From: Streptomyces scopuliridis RB72
GTDB lineage: Bacteria > Actinomycetota > Actinomycetes > Streptomycetales > Streptomycetaceae
Reading direction: 5' to 3'
Assembly: GCF_000718095.1 (NCBI RefSeq)
Contig: NZ_JOEI01000018.1
Coordinates: forward strand, 317,530-381,529
DNA: 64,000 bases
In this document: positions 40,248 to 48,656 of the stretch, piece after piece
How positions within the stretch are numbered: the first letter of the stretch is position 1
Layout: each line of letters opens with the position of its first letter
The notes under the pieces: model-generated
The model's input: only the letters and a program-made list of their open reading frames with translations
What the model was told of the DNA's origin: nothing
Database searches by the model: none
Translations under genes and position numbers: made by a program

Positions 40248-41491
40248 GCGACGAACCGCCCATCTCGCTGAGGGAGGCGGACGACTGGTCCAGCCGTCCG
40301 CTGACCGAGGAACAGGCGCGGACGCTTGACGCCTCGGAGCTCGTGGACGTACGCCCGGGGCGCGTCACCGGGGAATGGCGGCTCAGGGCCAGAAACCAGG
40401 TGGGTGCCGTCCGGCTGGGGCGCGGTCGCGGCCATGTACGGTTGTCTATCGCTCCGAAGATGCCGGTGGACCGGCTGATGTACCTCCTCGGCTATGCCCC
40501 GGACCGTCTTCTCTGGGACGAGGAGAGACAGCAGATCGACGTGGCTGCCCGCCCCGACCTGCTGCCGGCCGTGGCCCACGCGTTTTCCCGGGCGTCCCGG
40601 CGGGCGCTGCGCGCCGGGGTCCTGTTCGGCTACCGGGAGATCGAGGACACCCTCCCCGTGCTGCGCGGCCGGCTGAGAGGCGCAGCCCAGCTCGGGCGCC
40701 GTCCCGGGCTGGCGCTACCGCTGGAAGTGACCTACGACGATCACACCGCCGACATCCCGGAGAACCGGCTGCTGCTCGGCGCGGTCCGGCGGATGCTTCG
40801 GGTGCCTGGCGTGATCCCGGTGCACCGTCGCGAGTTGCAGGGGTTCGCCGCCCAGCTCGACGGGGTGACTCCGCCGGTGCCCGGCGCACCTCTGCCCGTA
40901 TGGTCACCGACCCGCCTCAATCTGCGCTACCGGCCCGCTCTGTCCCTCGCCACGCTCATTCTCAGAGGGTCTTCGTACGAACTTGAGGACGGGCGGACCA
41001 TCAGCGTGGACGGTCTGCTGTTCCGGATGTGGCAGGTGTACGAGGACTTCCTCTGCGGTGCGCTCGGCGAGGCCCTGGAACGGACCGTGGGAGGCAGGGC
41101 GGAACCCCGTGATCGTGACCACCACCTCGACACGGGGAAAGGCCACGTCCTCAAGCCGGACCTCGTCCACTACCTGCCGGGTGCCGACGGCGTCCCCGTA
41201 CCGTCCGTCGTGGTGGACGCGAAGTACAAAAGCGGCCCGGCCCGGGACGACCTCTACCAGATGCTCGCCTACTGCGTACGGCTCGGACTCACGCAGGGGC
41301 ACCTGGTCTACGCGTCCGGCCAGGAGGACGTGATACGGGTACCGGTGGCCGGGGGTGAGATCCGTCTGCACCGCCATGCCCTGGACCTGGGGGTGCCCCA
41401 TCAGGAGCTGAAGTCCCGGATCGACGGGCTGGCCGAGCTGATCATACGGAGTCGCGCGGAAGCCGAGTCGGGGCGGGTCGGCACCGCCTGA
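40244..41491 (+). CDS. mcrC: McrC-type nuclease subunit
   Basis: 415 residues. The N-terminal adaptor region (RVTGEWRLRARNQVGAVRLG, RLSIAPKMPVDRLMYLLGYA) binds the McrB ring in known systems. The C-terminal PD-(D/E)XK nuclease is visible: LKPDLVHYLPGADG, then PSVVVDAKYKSG with Asp and DxK spacing, then ARDDLYQMLAYC. RLLLGAVRRML is the family's conserved middle. McrC cuts DNA once McrB has bound modified sites. The ATG overlaps the mcrB stop. The start shown gives 415 residues, normal for actinobacterial McrC. Confidence 0.92.
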   Translation: MSDEPPISLREADDWSSRPLTEEQARTLDASELVDVRPGRVTGEWRLRARNQVGAVRLGRGRGHVRLSIAPKMPVDRLMYLLGYAPDRLLWDEERQQIDVAARPDLLPAVAHAFSRASRRALRAGVLFGYREIEDTLPVLRGRLRGAAQLGRRPGLALPLEVTYDDHTADIPENRLLLGAVRRMLRVPGVIPVHRRELQGFAAQLDGVTPPVPGAPLPVWSPTRLNLRYRPALSLATLILRGSSYELEDGRTISVDGLLFRMWQVYEDFLCGALGEALERTVGGRAEPRDRDHHLDTGKGHVLKPDLVHYLPGADGVPVPSVVVDAKYKSGPARDDLYQMLAYCVRLGLTQGHLVYASGQEDVIRVPVAGGEIRLHRHALDLGVPHQELKSRIDGLAELIIRSRAEAESGRVGTA

Positions 41492-41709
41492 TCCGATCGC
41501 GACGGGTCGGCAAGAGCTCCGGACGCCGATCAGTGAGCAGAACCGATGCGGGGCGGCCGCCCCGCCACGTAGTGCTGCGCCGTGACGAATCCCATTCCGT
41601 GTCGTTAGGGAAACGTACTTCCGGGAAATGTGCTTCCTTGAATGGGAGCCGGGTGACTGGGGAGAGGTCTGTGGGGCAGAGGCGGCACCAGCTCGCGAAG
41701 CCGGACGAC

Positions 41710-43145
41710 ATGTTCGACCGGGACTGGGAGTGGAGTGAGCTGACCGCCTTCGCGGCCGATGCCGGGCCCGAGGCCACCTTGGGTGTGGTGTCCGGTCGCC
41801 GCCGACAGGGGAAGTCCTTCCTGCTCGACGCGCTCGCGCGGGCCGGCGGTGGCTTCTACTTCTGCGCGTACGAGGCGACGGAAGCCGAGTCGCTGCGCCG
41901 CTTCGGCGAGGAGCTGGCCGCGTACACCCGGAGCGTCGCGCCGCTGCGGTTCGACCGCTGGGAGGCGGCCGTCGACGCGCTGCTCGCGCTCGGCCGTGAG
42001 CGGCCACTTCCCGTGGTGATCGATGAATTCCCCTATCTCGCCCGTCACTCGCCGTCCCTGCCCTCTGTGCTTCAGGTCGCCTACGGGCCCCGTCGTCCGG
42101 AGCGTCTGGAGTCCCGTACCCGCCTTCTCCTGTGCGGCAGCTCGCTCGCATTCATGGGCGGGTTGCTCAGCGGTACATCGCCGCTGCGCGGCCGGGCGAG
42201 CCTGGAACTGGTTGTGCACCCGCTCGACTTCCGTAAGGCGGCCGAATTCTGGGGCATCGGCGATCCCCGGCTCGCCGTACTCGTCCATTCGGTCGTCGGC
42301 GGTACGCCAGCCTATCGGCGGGAGTTCGTACGGGACGACACCCCGTCCGGCATCGAGGATTTCGACGCCTGGATCTGCCGTACCGTGCTCTCGCCCCGCT
42401 CGCCCCTCTATCGGGAGGCGCGCTACCTGCTGGCCGACGAGTCCGATCTGCGCGACCGGGCGATCTATCACTCCGTGCTCTCCGCGATCGCCCAGGGCCA
42501 CCGCACATCGGGCCGTATCGCGAGCTTCCTCGCCCGGCCCACGGGCGATATCACGCACCCGTTGACCGTGCTCCAGGACTGCTGACTCGTGCAACGGCAG
42601 ACGGACGCGTTCCGCAAGAACCGCAGCATGTACCAGGTCGCCGAACCGCTGATCAACTTCGACCATGCCATCGTCCGGCCGAAGATTGCCATGCTGTGGC
42701 CGAAGCTGCCTGGCTGAGCAGCGGGCCGGGCTTCTTCCCCGCCGTGGTCGGTCCGCACTTCGAGCAGCTCTGCCGGGACTGGGTCGCCCACTTCGCGGCG
42801 CCCGAGACGCTCGGCGGTTTGCCGATCGACGTGTCGTACGGCACCGTCTCCGACCCGGCGAACCGAGCCTCGTACGAAGTCGATGTCGTGGTCCAGGGCG
42901 CTGTCGGCCAGGACAACGGGGTGTTGCTGGCGCTCGGCGAGTGCAAGTGGGGTCAGGTCATGGGGGTCGGACATCTCGAACGGCTGCGAGGAATCCGGGA
43001 TCTGCTGGCCGGGCGCGGCACGGATGTGTCGCAGGTCCGGCTCGTCTGCTTCAGCGGAGCGGGGTTCACCCCCGAGCTGTGGGCTGCTGAGGAGCGTGGC
43101 GAGGCTGTGCTCGTAGGGCTGGACCGGCTGTACGGCGGGGAGTGA
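41710..43145 (+). pseudogene. broken AAA ATPase with DUF234 C-terminus (archaeal-ATPase family)
   Basis: From ATG 41710, MFDRDWEWSELTAFAADAG leads into Walker A GVVSGRRRQGKSFLLDAL, Walker B VVIDEFPYLARHSP and the sensor region LLLCGSSLAFMGGLLSG. At 42583-42585 a TGA stands where relatives have Gly (LQDC-stop-LVQRQTDAFRKN); the same frame then continues with RSMYQVAEPLINFDHAIVRP to a second stop at 42715. The DUF234-like nuclease end lies in another frame (FEQLCRDWVAHFAAPE, YEVDVVVQGA, LALGECKWGQ) to 43145. So one nonsense change plus one frameshift near 42696. The intact family may be toxin- or defence-linked ATPases. A sequencing error could explain one lesion but hardly both. Confidence 0.85.
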
Positions 43146-43247
43146 GCCCGTGCAGCGTTCGGCCGAGGCCCCTTTCTGTAGGGATCCCACAGGGTCCTCA
43201 CCGAGGCGCTGTCAGGGGTCGATTCTCCGCGACGGGCACGGTACCGA

Positions 43248-43253
43248 TAGGTT
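43248..43253 (+). promoter_or_regulatory. candidate -10 element for fabG
   Basis: TAGGTT at 43248-43253 matches a frequent Streptomyces -10 form, 48 bp before the fabG start. No good -35 is seen at 17-19 bp. Confidence 0.3.
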
Positions 43254-43300
43254 TTCGACGTACCAGACAGCTGGAAGACCGCTAGGGAAAGGCTGATCCG

Positions 43301-44020
43301 TTGAGCCGCTCGGTTCTCGTTACCGGAGGAAACCGGGGCATCGGCCTCGCCATCGCCCGCGCCTTCGCCGAAAACGGTGACAAGGTCGCCATCACATACC
43401 GGTCCGGCGAGCCGCCGCGGGCCCTGACGGAGCTGGGCTGCCTGGCGGTCCGCTGTGACATCACCGACAGCGAGCAGGTGGAGCAGGCCTACAAGGAGAT
43501 CGAGGAGAAGCACGGTCCCGTGGAGGTGCTGGTGGCCAACGCCGGTATCACCAAGGACCAGTTGCTGATGCGGATGTCCGAGGAGGACTTCGCCTCCGTG
43601 CTCGACACCAACCTCACCGGCACCTTCCGTGTCGTCAAGCGCGCCAACCGCGCCATGCTGCGCGCCAAGAAGGGCCGGGTCGTCCTGATCTCCTCGGTGG
43701 TCGGGCTGCTCGGCTCGGCGGGGCAGGCCAACTACGCGGCGTCCAAGGCCGGTCTGGTCGGCTTCGCCCGCTCCCTCGCCCGCGAACTGGGCTCGCGGAA
43801 CATCACCTTCAATGTCGTCGCGCCCGGTTTCGTCGACACCGACATGACGAAGGTGCTCACCGACGAGCAGCGCGCGGGCATCGTCTCGCAGGTACCGCTC
43901 GGCCGCTATGCGCAGCCGGAGGAGATCGCCGCGACGGTGCGGTTCCTCGCCTCCGACGACGCCTCGTACATCACTGGAGCCGTCATTCCCGTTGACGGCG
44001 GATTGGGCATGGGTCACTGA
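43301..44020 (+). CDS. fabG: 3-oxoacyl-[acyl-carrier-protein] reductase
   Basis: 239 residues, classical SDR: LVTGGNRGIGLAIARAFAEN (cofactor), VANAGITKDQLLMRMSEEDF (FabG-specific), the catalytic Ser strand VVLISSVVGLLGSAGQ, YAASKAGLVGFA (YxxxK intact) and ITGAVIPVDGGLGMGH. It reduces beta-ketoacyl-ACP with NADPH in fatty-acid elongation. TTG start at 43301 with AGGGAAAGG. The enoyl reductase gene follows after 4 bp, so the two reductive steps are co-expressed. This pair is the core-genome border on the right side of the defence island. Confidence 0.96.
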   Translation: MSRSVLVTGGNRGIGLAIARAFAENGDKVAITYRSGEPPRALTELGCLAVRCDITDSEQVEQAYKEIEEKHGPVEVLVANAGITKDQLLMRMSEEDFASVLDTNLTGTFRVVKRANRAMLRAKKGRVVLISSVVGLLGSAGQANYAASKAGLVGFARSLARELGSRNITFNVVAPGFVDTDMTKVLTDEQRAGIVSQVPLGRYAQPEEIAATVRFLASDDASYITGAVIPVDGGLGMGH

Positions 44021-44024
44021 TCAC

Positions 44025-44798
44025 ATGAGTGGAATCCTCGCCGGCAAGCGCATTCTCGTCACGGGTGTACTCACCGAGTCCTCCATCGCCTTCCACGCCG
44101 CCAAGGTGGCGCAGGAGGAGGGCGCGGAGGTCATCCTCACCGGCTTCGGCCGGCTCACGCTCGTCGAGCGCATCGCCAAGCGGCTGCCCAAGCCCGCCCC
44201 GGTCATCGAGCTGGACGTCACCAACCAGGAGCACCTGGACGGGCTGGCCGACCGGATCCGTGAGTACCAGGGCGAAGGCGGTGCCGGCCTCGACGGCATC
44301 GTGCACTCGATCGCCTTCGGTCCGCAGGGCGCCTTCAACTTCCTTGAGGGCACATGGGAGGACGTCGGCACCGCGGTGCAGGTCTCCGCGTACTCGCTGA
44401 AGTCGCTGACGATGGCCTGTCTGCCGCTGATGGGGCGTGGCGGCTCGGTCGTCGGGCTGACCTTCGACGCGCAGGTGGCCTGGCCCAAGTACGACTGGAT
44501 GGGTGTCGCCAAGGCGGCGCTCGAATCCACCAACCGGTATCTCGCCCGCGACCTGGGTGCGCGGAACGTCCGCTGCAACCTGATCTCGGCCGGTCCGATC
44601 AAGTCGATGGCCGCGAAGTCCATTCCGGGCTTCGAGGAGCTCGCGGACGTGTGGAACCACCGCGCCCCGATCGGCTGGGACCTCTCCGACCCGGAGCCGG
44701 CCGGCCGCGGTGTCGTCGGTCTGCTGTCGGACTTCTTCCCGAAGACGACGGGCGAGATCGTCCATGTCGACGGTGGCGTGCACATGATGGGCGCCTGA
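44025..44798 (+). CDS. fabI: enoyl-[acyl-carrier-protein] reductase (NADH), FabI/InhA
   Basis: 257 residues. ILVTGVLTESSIAFHAAKVA is the InhA-type cofactor loop; IVHSIAFGPQGAF, the catalytic YDWMGVAKAALEST (Y-x6-K spacing in this family), NLISAGPIKSMAAKSIPGF and TGEIVHVDGGVHMMGA follow. It carries out the last reduction of the fatty-acid elongation cycle and belongs to the same group as the Mycobacterium target of isoniazid and triclosan. It starts 4 bp after fabG and ends just before a strong terminator. Confidence 0.96.
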   Translation: MSGILAGKRILVTGVLTESSIAFHAAKVAQEEGAEVILTGFGRLTLVERIAKRLPKPAPVIELDVTNQEHLDGLADRIREYQGEGGAGLDGIVHSIAFGPQGAFNFLEGTWEDVGTAVQVSAYSLKSLTMACLPLMGRGGSVVGLTFDAQVAWPKYDWMGVAKAALESTNRYLARDLGARNVRCNLISAGPIKSMAAKSIPGFEELADVWNHRAPIGWDLSDPEPAGRGVVGLLSDFFPKTTGEIVHVDGGVHMMGA

Positions 44799-44824
44799 CG
44801 CCCGTACTCGTACGCGTACGCCGG

Positions 44825-44862
44825 AAGCCGCGCGACCGTCCAGGAGACGGCGCGCGGCTTTC
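44825..44862 (+). terminator. rho-independent-type terminator after fabI
   Basis: AAGCCGCGCG at the left arm pairs with CGCGCGGCTT on the right, with an inner CGTC/GACG stem; the right arm ends in TT followed by TCGTG. It starts 27 bp after the fabI stop. Confidence 0.7.
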
Positions 44863-44978
44863 GTGCGTGACGGGCCCCGGACGGGTCCGTATCCGTCCGA
44901 GTCGAAAAGAGCGGCGACGCACCGCACACTGAGCGAACCGGGGTCATCCGGTCATCGTGGGGGTGGAGGTGTGTGCGT

Positions 44979-45332
44979 ATGCGCCCGCTGCGTCGCCGTA
45001 CGTCGGCGCTCACGACAGCCGCTCTGCTCACGACGGGACTCGCGGTCTCCCTGACGGGCGTGCCGGGCGCCGGAGCCGTCGCGAGCCGAGGCGACCCCGA
45101 CCGCTTCCACGCCTCTTGCCGTACGGCCATAGAGGGCTCGCGCGCCACCGCGTCCTGCCACAACCCGTATCCCCAGACCGACCGGATCCGGCTGCATGTG
45201 GAGTGCGCGCGCTGGTGGGACATCGACGCCGACAGCGCGCCCGTGGACGTCGGGCCGGCCGGGTACGCGGAGCTGACGGACCGGTGCTGGAAGGAGATAC
45301 GCGAGGTGTGGGTCACCCATGAGCGGCCCTGA
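44979..45332 (+). CDS. small secreted protein of unknown function
   Basis: 117 residues. Signal peptide RPLRRRTSALTTAALLTTGL with AVSLTGVPGAGAVA before a likely cleavage site near residue 35. The mature part has four Cys (HASCRTAIEG, TASCHNPYP, HVECARWWDI, TDRCWKEI), so probably two disulfides, and few repeats. No known domain recognised. The ATG at 44979 is chosen because GGAGG lies 9 bp upstream; a GTG at 44973 is too close. Its 3' end faces the FadR-type regulator. Confidence 0.72.
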   Translation: MRPLRRRTSALTTAALLTTGLAVSLTGVPGAGAVASRGDPDRFHASCRTAIEGSRATASCHNPYPQTDRIRLHVECARWWDIDADSAPVDVGPAGYAELTDRCWKEIREVWVTHERP

Positions 45333-45358
45333 GGGACTCCTCCGGTACCGGGCGTGAC

Positions 45359-46033
45359 TCAGACCCGTTCCCCCAGACAGCCGAGGCCATGGCTCGCGGC
45401 CTCGGCCCCCGCCGTCTCCACATCGCCCGCCCGGATCGCCGCCACCAGCCGCGCGTGGTCCATATGGTTCTCCGGCCGCAGCTCCCGCCCCACGTTGTCG
45501 CGGAGCTGGTCGCGCACCAGCTGGCCCAGATCCGCGTAGACCGCGGTCAGCACATCGTTGTGCGAGGCCGCGACGACCGCCATGTGCAGGCTCGCGTCGG
45601 CCATGACGAACACCTCCGCGTCGCCCGAGGCCCACGCCTCCTCGCGCCGGGCGAGCAGCGTGTCCAGCTGCCGCAGGTCCCGGTCCGTACGGCGCTCCGC
45701 CGCCATCCGCGCGGCCGACGACTCCAGCGTGGAGCGCAGCTCGACGACATGCCGGGGATCGGCGGTCGCGAACCTGCGGTGCATCACCCCCGCCAGCTCG
45801 CTGGTCGCGACGACATACGTCCCCGAGCCCTGCCGGATGTCCAGCAGACCGTTGTGGGCGAGCGCGCGCACCGCCTCACGGACGGTGTTACGGGCCACGC
45901 CGAGCAGCTCGACCAGCTCGGGTTCGGTGGGGATACGTGAGCCCACCGGCCATTCGCCCGAGGTGATCTGATTCCGCAGCTCGGTGATCACTTGGTCGGA
46001 GAGCGCGGAGCGGCGGGGGGAGTTCAGCGGCAT
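45359..46033 (-). CDS. FadR-subfamily GntR transcriptional regulator
   Basis: 224 residues. N-terminal winged helix: LSDQVITELRNQITSGEWPV, GSRIPTEPELVELLGVARNT, VREAVRALAHNGLLDIRQGS, GTYV. The C-terminal FCD domain is all-helical with the metal-site residues of the family (HMAVVAASHNDVLTAVYADL, DHARLVAAIRAGD). Such regulators usually repress a divergent transporter or catabolic gene until a small acid is bound; here the divergent partner is an MFS transporter 51 bp away, so it probably controls that gene and itself. The ATG at 46033 follows GAGGAG. Confidence 0.92.
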   Translation of the reverse strand: MPLNSPRRSALSDQVITELRNQITSGEWPVGSRIPTEPELVELLGVARNTVREAVRALAHNGLLDIRQGSGTYVVATSELAGVMHRRFATADPRHVVELRSTLESSAARMAAERRTDRDLRQLDTLLARREEAWASGDAEVFVMADASLHMAVVAASHNDVLTAVYADLGQLVRDQLRDNVGRELRPENHMDHARLVAAIRAGDVETAGAEAASHGLGCLGERV

Positions 46034-46057
46034 GGTGCTCCTCGTTGTGGACAACCA

Positions 46058-46070
46058 ATCATCCCATGAT
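46058..46070. promoter_or_regulatory. candidate GntR operator between regulator and MFS gene
   Basis: ATCAT-CCC-ATGAT, a perfect palindrome with 5-bp arms, lies centrally in the 51-bp divergent gap, next to a second half-site (CTATGATGG, 46072-46080). The location and size suit a FadR-type dimer. Confidence 0.5.
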
Positions 46071-46084
46071 TCTATGATGGCTCC

Positions 46085-47440
46085 ATGTCCGACGAGCCGC
46101 AGACACAGATACAGCAGATACGACTGTCACCGCCGGCGCCCTCCGGGGCACCGGCGCTCACGAGATCCCTGAGCCGGACACCGTCCGCGTCCGCCGACTC
46201 ACCGGGTACGCGGCTCGGGCCCGGGGTCTGGCTCACCCGGCTGCTCGTCGTCGGACTCGTGCTCGCCGCCCTCAATCTCCGCCCCGCCATCACCAGCCTC
46301 GGCGCGCTGCTCGAAGAGGTGCGGGACGGGCTGCACATGAGCGGCAGCGTCGCGGGGGTCCTCACCTCCGTACCACCGTTCTGCTTCGCTCTCTTCGGCT
46401 TCGCGGCGCCCCGGCTGGCCCGGCGCTTCGGGCCCGGCGCGGTCGTCTGCGCGGGCATGGTGGCGATCATGGCGGGGCTGCTGATCCGCCCCTTCGCGGG
46501 CGGCACGGTCGGCTTCCTCGCCGCGAGCGCGGTCGCGCTCATGGGGATCGCGGTCAGCAATGTGCTGATGCCGGTGATCGTCAAGCGGTACTTCCCCGAC
46601 CGCGTCGGCACGATGACCGGGCTGTACTCGATGGCCCTGGCGCTCGGCACCGCCGCCGCGGCCGCCGTGACCGTGCCCATGACCGAGGCGCTGGGTGGCA
46701 GTTGGCGGACGGGGCTCGGGGTGTGGGCCGTACTCGCCGCCCTCGCGGTAGTGCCCTGGCTGGGTCTGGTACGGGATCGCAGCGCCGGGCCGTCGTCGCC
46801 CTCACCGTCGCATGCGGCCCCTGTCTCCGCCCCCGCCCCGGCTTCGGGGCTGAGGCTCGGGCGCAGCCGTACCGCCTGGGGGCTCGCCTGTTTCTTCGGC
46901 CTCCAGGCCACCGGCGCGTACATCACCATGGGCTGGATGCCGCAGATCTTCCGCGACGCGGGGCTCTCGGCGGGCACGGCCGGGCTGCTGCTCGCCGTGA
47001 CCATGGTGATGGGGGTACCGCTGGCCTTCGTGATCCCGCGGACGGCCGCGCGCATGAAGAACCAGGGCCCGATCGTCATCGCCCTGGGGCTCTGCGGACT
47101 CAGCGCCTACGCGGGCCTGTACTTCGCCCCGGCCGAGGGCGCCTGGCTCTGGGCCGTACTGCTGGGCATCTCGAACTGCTCCTTCCCGCTCGCCCTCACC
47201 ATGATCGGCATGCGCTCCAGGACGGGCGCGGGCGTCGTACGCCTCTCCGCCTTCGCCCAGAGCACCGGCTACCTGATCTCGATCCCGGGCCCGCTGCTGG
47301 TGGGCGTGCTGTACCAGCACACCGGCGGCCCGGAGCTGCCGATCGCGCTGATGGCGACGTTCCTGCTGCCGCAGATGCTGGCGGGCGTCGTGGCGGGCAG
47401 GGACCGGACGATAGAGGACGAGGCGCGGATGCGAGACTGA
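46085..47440 (+). CDS. MFS transporter, CynX/NimT family
   Basis: 451 residues with 12 predicted helices split by a Pro/Ser-rich central loop (PSSPSPSHAAPVSAPAPA). Family patterns: LVLAALNLRPAITSLGALLE in helix 1, GVLTSVPPFCFALFGFAAPR, GMTGLYSMALALGTAAAAAV-type helix 5, and LACFFGLQATGAYITMGWMP in helix 7. CynX/NimT carriers include the cyanate and 2-nitroimidazole transporters; substrate unknown here. Divergent from the GntR regulator that probably controls it. A 38-residue gene follows 4 bp after the stop. Confidence 0.92.
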   Translation: MSDEPQTQIQQIRLSPPAPSGAPALTRSLSRTPSASADSPGTRLGPGVWLTRLLVVGLVLAALNLRPAITSLGALLEEVRDGLHMSGSVAGVLTSVPPFCFALFGFAAPRLARRFGPGAVVCAGMVAIMAGLLIRPFAGGTVGFLAASAVALMGIAVSNVLMPVIVKRYFPDRVGTMTGLYSMALALGTAAAAAVTVPMTEALGGSWRTGLGVWAVLAALAVVPWLGLVRDRSAGPSSPSPSHAAPVSAPAPASGLRLGRSRTAWGLACFFGLQATGAYITMGWMPQIFRDAGLSAGTAGLLLAVTMVMGVPLAFVIPRTAARMKNQGPIVIALGLCGLSAYAGLYFAPAEGAWLWAVLLGISNCSFPLALTMIGMRSRTGAGVVRLSAFAQSTGYLISIPGPLLVGVLYQHTGGPELPIALMATFLLPQMLAGVVAGRDRTIEDEARMRD

Positions 47441-47444
47441 CCGT

Positions 47445-47561
47445 ATGCCAGTCCTTGACCCGAACCCCCAGAACGGCCAGCGGAAGCTGCTCCTCGTCTT
47501 CGGCACGATCATCGGCATCATGGTGATCATCGGAGTCATCGCCTCCATTGCCAGTCCGTAG
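47445..47561 (+). CDS. 38-residue membrane peptide of the SGM_5486 transporter-associated type
   Basis: Starts MPVLDPNPQNGQRKLLLVFG, then one hydrophobic helix (TIIGIMVIIGVIASIA) and stops SP. It begins 4 bp after the MFS stop codon, so it is in the same operon. From memory, the SGM_5486 family of transporter-associated peptides has this size, this DPNPQNGQRK start and this neighbour. Probably a small subunit or stabiliser of the CynX-type transporter; function is unproven. Confidence 0.8.
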   Translation: MPVLDPNPQNGQRKLLLVFGTIIGIMVIIGVIASIASP

Positions 47562-47715
47562 TTTGGGGCTCGGTTCGCCTCTGGGGTGGGGCTGGCACCA
47601 CCGTCCCCTAGGGGGCCAGGGTCAGGGTCCAGTGGGTGGGTCACCGGATGGGATCCGGGGGCCATGATCCGTAGGTTTGAGGTACCTCGACAACCGCAGA
47701 CCTACGGAGGCGGCC

Positions 47716-47931
47716 ATGCCGGCCCGAACCCGCTCCCGGTCCCACCCGTCCGCCGCCTCCTCCTCCGACAGCGTCGAGATCCGGCTGCCGTGGTGGTCCG
47801 TGGCGCTGCCCGCCGTCGCTTTCGTCGTGCTGTTCCTGCTGATGGCGGATCCTGGACAGGCGCATGCCGCGACGGACGACCCCACGGTGGGACGGATTCT
47901 GGAGCACATTCATCTGACCTTGGGCCGGTAG
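47716..47931 (+). CDS. small membrane protein of unknown function
   Basis: 71 residues: Ser/Arg-rich start (PARTRSRSHPSAASSSDSVE), one strong membrane helix (WWSVALPAVAFVVLFLLMA) and an extracytoplasmic tail (DDPTVGRILEHIHLTLGR). The ATG at 47716 follows GGAGG; an upstream ATG at 47677 has no RBS. No family recognised. It lies alone between the MFS operon and the histidine phosphatase gene. Confidence 0.65.
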   Translation: MPARTRSRSHPSAASSSDSVEIRLPWWSVALPAVAFVVLFLLMADPGQAHAATDDPTVGRILEHIHLTLGR

Positions 47932-48022
47932 TACGGGACGGTCGCCGGGCGCGTTCACCCGTGCTGGGGCCGTGCGTCAACACCCTGCGCCCGATGGCGC
48001 GTTTCATGCGAAGCTGGGATGC

Positions 48023-48541
48023 ATGAGCGTCGATACAGCCCGCAGGATCGTCCTACTCCGGCACGCGAAGGCCGACTGGCCGGACGTGTCCGACCACGAA
48101 CGGCCGCTCGCTGATCGCGGCCGCGCGGATGCTTCCGTGGCCGGCCGCCGGCTGGCCGGGACGGGGATCCCCGTCGACCTGGCTCTCTGCTCGACCTCGC
48201 TCAGGACGCGCGAGACCTGGAAGCTGGCCGTGCAGGAGCTGCCGCAGCGTCCCAGGACCAGCTACGAGGAGCGGCTCTACGACGCCACCCTCGGTGATCT
48301 TCTCGCGCTGCTGAACGAGACGCCCGACGAGGTGAACGATCTGCTACTCGTCGGTCACAACCCGGGTATGCACTCCCTGGCCGACGCGCTCTCGGGCGCG
48401 GGAGAGGGCGACACCATCGGCCGGATGACCAGGACCGGATTCCCGACCGCGTCCTTCGCCGTGATCGTCTTCAACGGCAGCTGGAAGTCGGTGGAGCACG
48501 GCGTGGGCAAGCTGGTCGATTTCTGGAGCCCGCACGACTGA
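48023..48541 (+). CDS. SixA-like histidine phosphatase family protein
   Basis: 172 residues of the phosphoglycerate-mutase-like fold. The RHG-type motif is LLRHAKADWPDVSDHERPLA (catalytic His near residue 13), with Arg in CSTSLRTRETW and the second His in LLLVGHNPGMHSLADAL. SixA in E. coli dephosphorylates phosphohistidine on HPt proteins; other members act on small phosphates. Substrate unknown. It has no signal peptide. A bidirectional terminator follows before serB. Confidence 0.9.
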   Translation: MSVDTARRIVLLRHAKADWPDVSDHERPLADRGRADASVAGRRLAGTGIPVDLALCSTSLRTRETWKLAVQELPQRPRTSYEERLYDATLGDLLALLNETPDEVNDLLLVGHNPGMHSLADALSGAGEGDTIGRMTRTGFPTASFAVIVFNGSWKSVEHGVGKLVDFWSPHD

Positions 48542-48595
48542 CCTGGATGAAGGCCCCACCGGAGGCCGGAAGAAGGTTCCGGCGGAGGCCGGAGA

Positions 48596-48630
48596 AAGGC
48601 CCCGGCACGCTCACCGCGCGCCGGGGCCTT
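48596..48630. terminator. bidirectional terminator between histidine phosphatase and serB
   Basis: AAGGCCCCGGC (48596-48606) pairs perfectly with GCCGGGGCCTT (48620-48630); loop 13 nt. The flanking genes converge on it. Confidence 0.75.
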
Positions 48631-48656
48631 CCCGCGTCGAGATTCACCTCGTACGG

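Noticed and set aside
21656..43300. BREX or Pgl system
   Set aside because: The methyltransferase is PglX-like in layout, but there is no PglZ alkaline-phosphatase domain, no BrxC/PglY ATPase and no Lon-like gene.
21656..43300. Integrative element with att sites
   Set aside because: No integrase, excisionase, tRNA or flanking direct repeat found at either border.
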